From: Lewinella sp041392765
GTDB lineage: Bacteria; Bacteroidota; Bacteroidia; Chitinophagales; Saprospiraceae
Assembly: GCA_041392765.1 (NCBI GenBank)
Contig: JAWKLL010000024.1
Location: forward strand, 16,168-80,167
Length of the DNA: 64,000 nt
Reading direction: 5' to 3'
Shown: positions 17,755-26,119 of the stretch, in pieces
Layout of the letters: the number at the start of each line of letters is the position of its first letter
Numbering within the stretch: the stretch's first letter is position 1
Translations under genes and position numbers: made by a program
The notes under the pieces: generated by a model
Told to the model about the DNA's origin: nothing
The model's input: only the letters and a program-made list of their open reading frames with translations
Database searches by the model: none

Positions 17755-19056
17755 ATGATAAACAAGCTAGATGAATTAAGGGAAAGTATTTCTAGTTGTC
17801 TGGCAATAGAAAAGTCATACAACTTGCCATCAGTTTGTAATAGATATTCTTTAGAAGAGGGAGATGAAAGTGAAGCCTTTCAAAGCAAGTTTAAATATGT
17901 AATTAGGAGACTGAAGGATAAGGATGAGAAATTTCTTATTGAATTGGCTAAAAAATTAATAGATGATTACCAGTCATATCAAGTTGGATATTCATTAAAC
18001 AAATACTTAGAGAACCAATTCTATAAGCTTACTGAATTAACAAGGAGAAATTTAGTTGAAGAACTCTTGAAATTAAGTGACATCTCAGGAAGCCTTACTT
18101 CAGAAGAAATATTACTAAAATCAGGGTTATCTGATCACGTACATATAAATTCTTTTGGAAGTATTTTCGGAATTGAAGAAGGAAAAGACCTGCTGCAAGA
18201 TTTGTTAACAGAGAATATAATGTATCAAATCTTAGATTCTCAATTTTTAATTTTTCTTGAGCAATTAGTGCATCCCGTAACTCGAAATGAAAAAGATGTG
18301 CAGAAATATCTAGAGATAATCAATCCCATAATTGGCAAGGATGATTTTGAATTAATACAAGATGGTCATATTTCAGGAAGACCAGTTTTTAAAGGGATTC
18401 AAAGAAATGGGGTTAAAGGAAAAATTAAAAACTTAATATTTGCTTCAAAGGGATATAAACCAGAAATAGTTATTAAAGATGCTCTGAACAATGACATTAA
18501 AGTTGTTAAGCATGAAGATTCATGTTTAGTATATAGCAATCCAATAAAGAATGATGGGTTAAAATGGATACAATTAGTAGAATGGTGGGCATCGAATCAG
18601 AAAAGAGAAAAAAGTGCAGAGTTGGCAAAAGAATTATTTGATAGACTAAATATGAGTCTCGATTCACAGCCTGAAAAAGAAATGTTTAAGATTTACTATT
18701 ATCATTATGGTAAATTACTTGGAAAGAAACTTCCAGCTTTAATTCCACAAGTCTACCTACATTACGACCCTTATTCAATAAGGAAATATGGAATACAATA
18801 TTTGCTAAGACAGAGAATGGACTTTTTAATACTTTTTTCCAATACAAAAAGAGTTGTAATAGAAATAGATGTGAAACAACACTATTCAGAAGGTGATAAA
18901 CCTTCGCCTAAACTATATTCAGATATGGTAAGATTAGATAGAGAATTGAAGTTCTTGAATTATGATGTTTATAGGTTAGGAGGGTACGAATTAACACATG
19001 ACATGGAAAGTACAACAATATCATTTTTTGATAACTTATTCGAAAAGTATTTATAA
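17755..19056 (+). CDS. AbiJ_NTD3-like putative phage-defence protein with nuclease-like C-terminus
   Basis: The 433-residue protein starts at the ATG at 17755; a GTG 48 bases upstream lies in the flanking repeat. The N-terminal 75 residues (L-D-E-L-R-E-S-I, Y-N-L-P-S-V-C-N-R-Y, E-A-F-Q-S-K-F-K-Y-V-I-R-R-L) resemble the AbiJ N-terminal domain 3 found in predicted abortive-infection proteins. The middle carries L-V-H-P-V-T-R-N followed by I-S-G-R-P-V-F, also typical of that group. The C-terminus has R-M-D-F-L-I-L-F (D356) and V-I-E-I-D-V-K (E370, D372, K374), the spacing of a PD-(D/E)xK nuclease core. The gene is much AT-richer than its host surroundings and sits between direct repeats beside an IS256-family element, all signs of transfer. 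Defence function is inferred; no toxin-antitoxin partner is visible. Confidence 0.62.
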   Translation: MINKLDELRESISSCLAIEKSYNLPSVCNRYSLEEGDESEAFQSKFKYVIRRLKDKDEKFLIELAKKLIDDYQSYQVGYSLNKYLENQFYKLTELTRRNLVEELLKLSDISGSLTSEEILLKSGLSDHVHINSFGSIFGIEEGKDLLQDLLTENIMYQILDSQFLIFLEQLVHPVTRNEKDVQKYLEIINPIIGKDDFELIQDGHISGRPVFKGIQRNGVKGKIKNLIFASKGYKPEIVIKDALNNDIKVVKHEDSCLVYSNPIKNDGLKWIQLVEWWASNQKREKSAELAKELFDRLNMSLDSQPEKEMFKIYYYHYGKLLGKKLPALIPQVYLHYDPYSIRKYGIQYLLRQRMDFLILFSNTKRVVIEIDVKQHYSEGDKPSPKLYSDMVRLDRELKFLNYDVYRLGGYELTHDMESTTISFFDNLFEKYL

Positions 19057-19167
19057 AGATAAAAAAGCTTCTAACAAAGCATAAAACGGCACGACAAGAA
19101 CCCCCTTCTAAATACTACGGGAGTATTGCATAAAGTGTGTCAAATCCAATTTATTGGATTAAGAATT

Positions 19168-19223
19168 ATTTGAGTTCCCCGATTTTCAAGGGGCTAGCCC
19201 CTTGAAAATCGGGGAACTCAAAT
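19168..19223. terminator. Perfect 56-bp palindrome at the 3' end of the transposase gene
   Basis: Two 28-base arms (for example gagttccccgattttcaagg and its complement) meet at ctag with no loop. It lies inside the IS, eight bases after the transposase stop. It probably stops transcription in both directions, insulating transposase expression from outside read-through. Confidence 0.75.
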
Positions 19224-19231
19224 TTTGGATT

Positions 19232-20443
19232 TTACAGGTCCAGCCGCAACCGGTCATCATAAATGATGGCCAGTTGAGCCAGTATCCGATTCCAATTGTG
19301 CATGGGCTTAACCCACTTATCTGTGACGTCCTTTTGCACGAGGTAAAGCAGCTTCATTAGAGCCGTGTCAGAAGTAAAAGAACCTTTCGTTTTGGTAACC
19401 TTTCTCAACTGACGATGGAAAGCTTCAATAGCATTGGTTGTGTAAATAACCTTTCGAATCATGGGGCTATAATTGAACATTAGAGCAAGGTTTTCCCAAT
19501 TACGTCTCCAGGAGCTAATGACCTTGGGATATTGCTTGCCCCACTTTTGTTCCAACCTATTAAGTGCATGCTCTGCCTTTTCGCGGGTAGTAGCCTGATA
19601 GATGGTCTTGAGGTCGGCCATGAACTCTTTAGTGTCATTATAGGACAGGTACTTCTTTGAGTTGCGGATCTGATGGACGATACAAAGCTGTACATCAGTT
19701 TTAGGGTAGATGGCTTCGATAGCCTCTACAAAGCCACTCAAATTATCTACACTAGCGATCAAAATATCCTCTAATCCTCTGTTTTGCAGGTCTGTAAGCA
19801 CATTCATCCAAAACTTAGCGGACTCATTTTGGCCGATGTAAAGCCCTAAAACATCGCGATATCCTTCCTGATTCACTCCGATTATTCCATAGACAGCCTT
19901 GGTGATTACCCGTCCTTCTTCACGCACTTTATAGTGAATCGCATCCATAAAAACAAAAGCATATACGCTTTCTAAAGGCCTTGTGCGCCATTCTTCCAGT
20001 AGTGGAATGACTTTGTCCGTGACTCTGGAAAGCGTAGAAGGAGATACTTCTATACCATACATTTCTTCCAAAAAATCGCGGATATCCCCCAGTGAATTAC
20101 CACGCGCATATAAAGCTAATATCTGCTTTTCAAGATCTTTTGGAACGTTTTTGGAACGTTTTTCTATCACTTGTGGTTGGAATGTACCACTGCGGTCACG
20201 CGGTGTCTCGATCTGCACTTCCCCCAAGCTAGTGCGCACTATTTTCTTCCCTTTGCCATTTTTGCGATTTGGATGGTTGTCCTCTGCTATGTGAGCCTCC
20301 AACTCACCTTCCAACGCCTTTTCCAAAAAAGCTTTTAAGAGAGGCGTAAAGGCGCCTCCTTCTCCTAACAAGCCTTCACCAGCTTGTAACTTCTCTATCG
20401 CTTCCTCACGGAAGATTTCAAAATCAAATTCGTTGCTTTCCAT
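19232..20443 (-). CDS. IS256-family (mutator-type) transposase
   Basis: The 403-residue protein is intact. The DDE catalytic core is recognisable: V-F-M-D-A-I-H-Y (first Asp), I-A-S-V-D-N-L-S-G-F (second Asp) and T-T-N-A-I-E-A-F-H-R-Q-L-R (Glu in the family signature near the C-terminus). The C-x2-H motif V-Q-L-C-I-V-H-Q-I-R-N-S, typical of MULE/IS256 transposases, is also present. The ATG at 20443 lies 64 bases inside the right inverted repeat. The enzyme catalyses copy-out/paste-in transposition with 8-9-bp duplications, matching the observed 8 bp. Confidence 0.96.
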   Translation of the reverse strand: MESNEFDFEIFREEAIEKLQAGEGLLGEGGAFTPLLKAFLEKALEGELEAHIAEDNHPNRKNGKGKKIVRTSLGEVQIETPRDRSGTFQPQVIEKRSKNVPKDLEKQILALYARGNSLGDIRDFLEEMYGIEVSPSTLSRVTDKVIPLLEEWRTRPLESVYAFVFMDAIHYKVREEGRVITKAVYGIIGVNQEGYRDVLGLYIGQNESAKFWMNVLTDLQNRGLEDILIASVDNLSGFVEAIEAIYPKTDVQLCIVHQIRNSKKYLSYNDTKEFMADLKTIYQATTREKAEHALNRLEQKWGKQYPKVISSWRRNWENLALMFNYSPMIRKVIYTTNAIEAFHRQLRKVTKTKGSFTSDTALMKLLYLVQKDVTDKWVKPMHNWNRILAQLAIIYDDRLRLDL

Positions 20444-20515
20444 TTCTTTGTTGTGTGTTTTTGCAAGTTAATAAAAATTTTGCTGACACACTTTTTGCAA
20501 CGGTCTCAATACTAC

Positions 20516-20898
20516 TAGCCCCTTGAAATCCAACACCTTACAGCAAGGTTTCAGACGAATTTAATCGGATGTACTACCATCCTTTCCTACTCTGGCGTGC
20601 GCGACTGGTAATCCCGAAAACTTTTTACACAACCCCAGGTGCGAAGCCCAGCAGTACTCGCCCCAAAAAAGCCCGAAAAGCCAGCGTTAAAACATGAAAA
20701 AAAAACCTAACTTGCCCCTAAATCGCCACGTTACCGCAAGGAGTAAAATCGACGTTCCCTTATTACCGAAAGTGGGTAGCCTAGCTATCGGGATGGTGTG
20801 AGGGCGCAGATCGTTCTTAGCGTTAGGATAAATTAACATGAAGACAACAGTGCTATATCTAATTTCTTTTTTAGGGTTATCTACCAAGCATCAACATC
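20516..20898. other. Intergenic region between the IS and the membrane glycosyltransferase gene
   Basis: It holds a 14-base match to the IS palindrome (ctagccccttgaaa at 20515-20528, also at 19194-19207), a non-coding stretch, and the second direct-repeat copy. No gene was recognised. Confidence 0.5.
20700..20828 (+). repeat. Right copy of direct repeat flanking the accessory island
   Basis: The 23-base identical core is at 20721-20743, in the same orientation as the 17601-17745 copy. The two copies bracket about 2.95 kb containing the AbiJ-like gene and the IS256-family element. Confidence 0.75.
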
Positions 20899-22605
20899 AT
20901 GTATTCAAATCAGGTTACCCAAATGCTTTACTGGACGGCCATGATGGTGGGCATAGGCACGGCTGTGTTTGCTGGTTACTATCTTTGGCACACTCCTACC
21001 CAACTAGCCAGCGATTTCCTACAACTGAATGCTTGTTTTTATCAAGTTGATAACTGGTCGCAGCGGTTTTTTACCGCTGAAGTCAAAGCCCAAGGCAACC
21101 GATGGAATACACTGGCATTGGGGGTCGGTATGGCACTGGCGACTTATGCTTGGTGGAAAATACGACGAGCAACTCGGTTGCCTTACCAGCGCATAGAGGG
21201 CACCCCTGATGACACTAAGTACTGGCGCGGATTATTGGCGTTGGGAGGAATCACCCTGTGGTGGTACAGTCATCGTCATACGCCACCTGCTTACGACGAG
21301 GTTTTTTCGGCAGTTCATTGTGCGGGTATGCACCCTTTCCAAACCCTTGCTTATTATATGTTGCCCAACAACCACCTCCTCACCAATACCCTCAACAGCC
21401 TGCTGCCGTTGCCGCCTGAAGGCAAGGTGCTGAGTGGCAGAATCCTATCTTTATTCGCTTTTTTGGCCGCACAGCAGTTGGCCTTTAGTGTAGCGAAACG
21501 CCAAGCAAAAGCATGGGCGGCAGTGGCTATCATCTTAGTTATATCCATGAGCCTCCCAGTATGGGGATTTGCCGCACAAGCTAGGGGGTATAGTTTTCAG
21601 TTGCTAGCAGGCTGGGGGGGGGTAGCTGCCTGGTGTCGGTATATTGAACGGCGCGATGAGGCATCGGGGCGCTGGTTGTTGGTCGCTACGGTGGTAGGCT
21701 ACGCCTCGCTCCCCAGTTTCCTGTTTTTTCATGGTGCTGCGCTACTTTTCGCAAGTATCTACCAATGGAAACGAGGGCGGATAGATGTCTTTTTTTGGAA
21801 ATATCAGCTTTGGGCGGGTGTTTTTATCTTTATTTTTTACCTGCCCGTATTGTCTTTTTCAGGTTGGGAAGCTTTGTTGGCTAACAAATATGTAAAGAGC
21901 GAAGAAGTGCCTTTAGGGGCGTTTGCATCTCAGTTTTTGAGCATGTCAGGTTTTTTTCTCAATCACGGGTTCTCTGGCCTTTTTCAGCCGCAGCATTACG
22001 GTTGGCTTTATGTGCTTTATGGCTTGCCCCTAAGCCTGTTATTATCCAAGGAGCAAAGCCCTCGTTTGGTAGGCCAGTCATATATGATGATGTGGATTGT
22101 GCTGGTGATAGTGGTTTTAGCGATGAAGAAAATTCCCTTCAACCGCAACCTCATCATCCAATACAGCCTTGGATTATCCGCCATAGCCTATACCTTGTAC
22201 TATTGGCTCATACCTTGGGGAAGGCGCTACTTATCGGGGCTGGTATCTCTGTTTTTTGTAGGGCTGTTGGGTATCGTTGGGCTACAGTTGGGGCAGCGCT
22301 TTCCTCAGGTAGCAGGGGATCAGCTGTATTTTTATCCGGCTCAGATGCTGTACGAAGCTAACAGCCGGGGTGTGGCCACGTTACCCGAGGATGCGGTACT
22401 CGGTTGCTCCGATGAAAGCTTCTATTGGTACTACCTATGCCGACAAACAGGGAAGCTCGCCAATTTATGCATTCATGGCAACGAAGACTTCCTCGTAAAG
22501 CGCATATCCGAAACTTGGCCCGATAGCCTGATCTTTACGTATGAATTAGCCAACCTCCCCGCAGGCGATGACTACGAAATTTGGATGCGAAAAAGTGAGC
22601 AGTGA
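20899..22605 (+). CDS. Polytopic GT-C (ArnT/PMT-like) membrane glycosyltransferase
   Basis: The 568-residue protein has about 11-12 hydrophobic segments. In the first periplasmic loop it carries Y-D-E-V-F-S (an acidic pair as in GT-C enzymes) followed by H-P-F-Q-T-L-A-Y-Y and N-N-H-L-L-T-N, resembling GT39/GT83-type lipid-linked sugar transferases. A soluble C-terminal portion follows the last helix. GT-C enzymes move sugars from polyprenyl-phosphate donors to lipids, glycans or proteins on the outer face of the inner membrane; the acceptor cannot be deduced. It has no operon partners and the codon composition is host-like. Confidence 0.65.
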   Translation: MYSNQVTQMLYWTAMMVGIGTAVFAGYYLWHTPTQLASDFLQLNACFYQVDNWSQRFFTAEVKAQGNRWNTLALGVGMALATYAWWKIRRATRLPYQRIEGTPDDTKYWRGLLALGGITLWWYSHRHTPPAYDEVFSAVHCAGMHPFQTLAYYMLPNNHLLTNTLNSLLPLPPEGKVLSGRILSLFAFLAAQQLAFSVAKRQAKAWAAVAIILVISMSLPVWGFAAQARGYSFQLLAGWGGVAAWCRYIERRDEASGRWLLVATVVGYASLPSFLFFHGAALLFASIYQWKRGRIDVFFWKYQLWAGVFIFIFYLPVLSFSGWEALLANKYVKSEEVPLGAFASQFLSMSGFFLNHGFSGLFQPQHYGWLYVLYGLPLSLLLSKEQSPRLVGQSYMMMWIVLVIVVLAMKKIPFNRNLIIQYSLGLSAIAYTLYYWLIPWGRRYLSGLVSLFFVGLLGIVGLQLGQRFPQVAGDQLYFYPAQMLYEANSRGVATLPEDAVLGCSDESFYWYYLCRQTGKLANLCIHGNEDFLVKRISETWPDSLIFTYELANLPAGDDYEIWMRKSEQ

Positions 22606-22645
22606 GTTTCTATACTCGCGTAACACATTGTACAAAAACCGTTGA

Positions 22646-22818
22646 AAAACGTGAATTATGGATAATAACGAAATGCAAAAAATTAAAAATCAACAGGCTA
22701 GGGTGTGCCCCCTGCAAAACAGGGGTCGGGCTATCCGCTCCAGTACCTCCCTGCGGTCGGCACGTCCGCTCCTATCCCTCACACGAAATACATTTAATTG
22801 GCTATCAATTACTTATGT
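22646..22818 (+). repeat. 173-bp dispersed repeat, copy 1
   Basis: It is nearly the same, in the same orientation, as 63583-63755. Shared pieces include aacgtgaattatggataata, agggtgtgccccctgcaaaa, caggggtcgggctatccgct and gcacgtccgctcctatccct. The GC-rich centre is flanked by AT-rich ends. No open frame is conserved between the two copies. Confidence 0.88.
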
Positions 22819-22857
22819 ATTTATCATTCGATTTTTTATTCATCATTCACGTTAAAT

Positions 22858-22989
22858 ATGAAATTAATACCTCAACTAATCGGAATTCTATTCTTTTCGT
22901 GTGGATGTAGCTCAAGCGATAATGGGTTGCACCAGCCTTGGATAGGAAAGTACACCGTTCAGTATTCAGACGCTGAAAAAGCTAAATAG
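22858..22989 (+). CDS. Short lipoprotein, possibly truncated
   Basis: The reading frame encodes 43 residues. The start M-K-L-I-P-Q-L-I-G-I-L-F-F-S-C-G-C-S is a convincing lipoprotein signal with two candidate lipidation cysteines. After a W-I-G-K-Y-T-V-Q-Y stretch it stops at once, so it looks like the front end of a larger gene cut off before the Fic gene. It could also be a genuine small lipoprotein. The region is AT-rich like the Fic gene. Confidence 0.4.
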   Translation: MKLIPQLIGILFFSCGCSSSDNGLHQPWIGKYTVQYSDAEKAK

Positions 22990-23028
22990 AAATCACTAAA
23001 TTGCAGTCTGTAAAATATTTTCTGCTAC

Positions 23029-23790
23029 ATGATAAGTGATCTACTAAAAAATAAATTCGAAGCATCGATAGATTTTGACCCATTGATTAAAATGGCTGTT
23101 AAAAAAGAAGAGAGATTATCCGTAGATTATTTTGATTTTTACAATTCAGTTTCCAGTGTCTATTCATCAAAAATAGAAGGCGAAGAAATTGACTTTGATA
23201 GCTTCTTTAAGCATAAATTTCTCAACGTTCAATACCATCCTGATTACACAAAGAAAAGCCAAGATTTACTGAATGCGTACGAATTCATCCTCAATCACGA
23301 GTTTAATCGAGCAAACATTTTTGAAGCGCACAAGATATTGAGTAACCATTTATTGCCAGCAACTCAGAGAGGACAAATTAGAAACACACCCATGTTTGTA
23401 ATCAATGAGGAAGATAGAATTGAATATGTCGCTTGTGATCAATTCAAAATTGAAACAGCCTTGAGTGCTTTCTTTGACGCTATTGAAAAGTTGTTTAAAC
23501 AAGAACTGACTCCTATCGAAGTATTCTTTTATGCTGCACAAATTCATTTAGTATTTGTAAAAATCCACCCGTTTCAAGATGGAAATGGAAGAACAGCGCG
23601 ATTGATGGAGAAATGGTTTTTAATTCAACACTTTGGCAATGATGCTGTGGCAATTGAACTTGAAAAAAACTATTACCAAAACAGAAAAGCGTATTACGAT
23701 AATATTAGAAAACTTGGCTTGGAATATGATTCCCTTGATTATCTGAAGGCTTTAGATTTCTTATTGATGACCATACATAGCTTACAATAA
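23029..23790 (+). CDS. Fic-domain protein (AMP-transferase family)
   Basis: The 253-residue protein contains the Fic motif H-P-F-Q-D-G-N-G-R-T-A-R starting at His180, complete for catalysis. An N-terminal inhibitory motif, S46-x3-E50-G51 (S-S-K-I-E-G), is present, making it a class II Fic with self-inhibition in the same chain, as in SoFic-like proteins. Fic enzymes usually transfer AMP from ATP to Ser, Thr or Tyr of a target protein. The target is unknown. The gene is AT-rich compared with paaZ next to it and follows a dispersed repeat and a lipoprotein remnant, suggesting transfer. Confidence 0.9.
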   Translation: MISDLLKNKFEASIDFDPLIKMAVKKEERLSVDYFDFYNSVSSVYSSKIEGEEIDFDSFFKHKFLNVQYHPDYTKKSQDLLNAYEFILNHEFNRANIFEAHKILSNHLLPATQRGQIRNTPMFVINEEDRIEYVACDQFKIETALSAFFDAIEKLFKQELTPIEVFFYAAQIHLVFVKIHPFQDGNGRTARLMEKWFLIQHFGNDAVAIELEKNYYQNRKAYYDNIRKLGLEYDSLDYLKALDFLLMTIHSLQ

Positions 23791-23805
23791 ATAATCTCTT
23801 TTAAT

Positions 23806-23831
23806 TATCTTTGCGAACAAACGTTCATTCG
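23806..23831 (+). promoter_or_regulatory. paaZ promoter -7 box with overlapping 18-bp operator-like palindrome
   Basis: The Bacteroidota -7 box tatctttg (23806-23813) is directly followed by cgaacaaacgttcattcg (23814-23831), which matches its own reverse complement at 14 of 18 positions. The start codon comes four bases later. The whole 26-base block is repeated exactly before paaE at 40824-40849. The form suits a TetR-type repressor site. Confidence 0.75.
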
Positions 23832-23835
23832 CGAT

Positions 23836-25882
23836 ATGATAACAGCATTATCCCACTATATTGAAGGTCGTTGGGTAGCACCGATACAAGAAGAAGTCAT
23901 ACAACAAGACGCTTGTACAGGTGAAGGCATTGGCTTTTGTTCCTCAGAATCCTTAGATTTTTCCAGTATCCTAGAATATGGTAGAAAGACTGGTTCTGCG
24001 GCGCTGCGCAAAATGACTTTTCGCCAGCGGGGGCTTATGCTGAAACAGTTAGCCCTGTATCTACACGAAAGGCGGCATCATTACTACCCCCTCAGTTACC
24101 AAACGGGTGCCACCAAGGCCGATAGCTGGGTGGACATCGAAGGGGGCATCGGTACGCTCTTTGCCTATGCTAGCTTGAGGCGACAACTCAGTGATCAACG
24201 CTGGTTAGTGGATGGAGAAACGGTGAACCTCTCCAAGATGGGTACGTTTATTGGCACACACGTTCAAGTACCCCGCACGGGTGTAGCGGTACACATCAAT
24301 GCCTTCAATTTTCCGATATGGGGCATGCTGGAAAAAGTGGCCGTTAACTGGTTGGCAGGTATGTCAGCCGTGGTAAAACCCAGCGAATACACCAGCTTTT
24401 TGACAGAAGCGATGGTGCGCGACATCATCCAGTCAGGTATCCTGCCGGAGGGAAGCCTGCAATTGGTGCAAGGCCGTGGGCATGGCATCTTAGATGCCGT
24501 GGACAGTCGGGATGTAGTCACCTTCACGGGTTCTGCCAATACGGGGCTGCGGCTCAAGTCTATGCCTGCCATCGCGCAGCAATCCGTGGTTTTCAACATG
24601 GAAGCAGATAGCCTCAATGCCGCTATCCCTGGCACCTGATGCCACACCCGATACAGAAGAATTCAGCCTGTTTATCAAAGAGGTTTGCAGGGAGATGACA
24701 ACCAAGGCAGGCCAAAAATGTACCGCCATCAGGCGTATTATTGTACCCGAAAACCTAATTAACGATGTACAAGTTGCTGTTGCCAAACGGCTTCAGACGA
24801 CCCCCATCGGCGATCCCCGCGTGGAAGGCGTACGGATGGGAGCCTTGGTGAATAAACGCCAACAAACCACCCTTCGGGAGCGCGTGCAGTTATTATTAGC
24901 CAACAGTGATTTAGTCTATGGCCACCCCGACACCGTGGAAGTTCTGGGCGGAGATACCCACAAAGGTGCTTTTTGTAGCCCATTGCTCTTGCGCAACGAC
25001 CAGCCATTCACCCAAACAGCCAGCCACGAGATCGAAGCCTTTGGCCCTGTGAGTACCCTCATGCCCTACCGCCATCTGGAGGATGCTATCACATTGGCCA
25101 ACATGGGCAAAGGATCACTCGTGAGTACCCTCTGTACCACCGATCCCTCTACCGCCCAGACTTATATGATGGAGGCAGGTGCGTGGCACGGCCGCATCCT
25201 CCTGCTCAATCGCCACAGTGCCCCGGAAAGCACAGGGCATGGTTCGCCCATGCCATTGATGTTCCACGGTGGCCCAGGACGAGCTGGCGGTGGCGGAGAA
25301 TTGGGGGGCACCCGCAGCCTGCATCACTATCTCCAAACCGTAGCTTTACAAGGGCATCCTACCATGCTCACGCAGGTAACACAGCAATACCAGCCCGGTG
25401 CCGAACGCAGGGAGAGTATCGTGCATCCTTTTATGAAGCACTTCGAAGCTTTAGCAATAGGCGACACCTTCACTACGGCTAAACATACCGTCACAGAAAG
25501 TGATATCAGTAATTTTGCCAACCTCACAGGCGACCGATTCTACGCCCATACCGATGCCACTTCACTCGAAGGCACTCCCTTTACGCAGCGGGTAGCCCAC
25601 GGTTATTGGGTGTTGAGCAAAGCCGCTGGCTTATTTGTGGAAGCCCGCAAAGGGCCTGTGCTACTCAACTATGGGTTGGAAAGTTGCCGCTTCACCAAAC
25701 CCGTCTATCCCGGCATGACCATAGGGGTGTACCTCACCTGCAAAGAAAAAACCGAACAGGAGCAACGTGAAGGGGAAGACTACCGCAAAGGAATTGTGAA
25801 ATGGTTGGTCGAAGTGTATGACGAATCCAACGAAACCGTCGCTATTGCCACCATTCTTACGATGGTCAAGTGCAGTGAATGA
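23836..25882 (+). CDS. paaZ: PaaZ: oxepin-CoA hydrolase / 3-oxo-5,6-dehydrosuberyl-CoA semialdehyde dehydrogenase, single frameshift
   Basis: About 682 residues when repaired, the normal length for PaaZ. The frame breaks at about 24630, where atccctgg appears to hold one extra C; removing it gives N-A-A-I-L-A-P-D-A-T. The N-terminal aldehyde dehydrogenase has N-A-F-N-F-P-I-W-G, the Glu region N-M-E-A-D-S-L and the catalytic Cys in G-Q-K-C-T-A-I-R. The C-terminal 140 residues are a MaoC-like hotdog hydratase (F-A-N-L-T-G-D, H-T-D, R-V-A-H-G-Y). The fused enzyme opens the oxepin-CoA ring and oxidises the aldehyde in aerobic phenylacetate degradation. The rest of the paa cluster is not adjacent; paaE is 17 kb away with the same promoter element. 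Confidence 0.9.
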
Positions 25883-26021
25883 AGAAATTAGTAGTTGAAA
25901 ATAGACCCTTTATACTTCACTGTTTGCCCCAACCACTGCAAGCCGTATATCTTTCACCCAAACCTCTGGTTATTTCGTAACTTTGTTGTAGCAACATTGT
26001 TAGCCTACCAAAAGTAAGCTT

Positions 26022-26041
26022 AGTAATTTGACGGAAATAAC
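26022..26041 (-). repeat. Partial copy of the GACGGAAA/TTTCCGTC repeat, reverse orientation
   Basis: Read on the minus strand this is ttatttccgtcaaattact, the same core seen at 14890-14909, 57380-57397 and 58048-58065. It lies in the 237-base spacer upstream of the efflux adaptor gene. That spacer also holds a -7-like box, taactttg, at 25978-25985. Confidence 0.6.
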
Positions 26042-26119
26042 TGATTCCATTTTTCCTAAAGCCAAGCCAAAAATGGGATCACTTATTTTTTTTCGTCCCT
26101 TACACAAATTCACACGCTT

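Larger units (their letters stand above)
19119..20507 (-). mobile_element. Complete IS256-family insertion sequence (1389 bp)
   Basis: The ends are imperfect 24-bp inverted repeats: gggagtattgcataaagtgt... at 19119 and, on the other strand, gagaccgttgcaaaaagtgt... reading in from 20507 (19 of 24 match; the last 11 bases, aaagtgtgtca, are identical). An 8-bp target duplication, aatactac, flanks it at 19111-19118 and 20508-20515. One transposase gene fills the element and is intact, so the copy may be recent and active. Confidence 0.92.

Noticed and set aside
22602..22910. Open frame crossing the 173-bp repeat
   Set aside because: It reads through the repeat and its frame is not kept in the second copy at 63583-63755.
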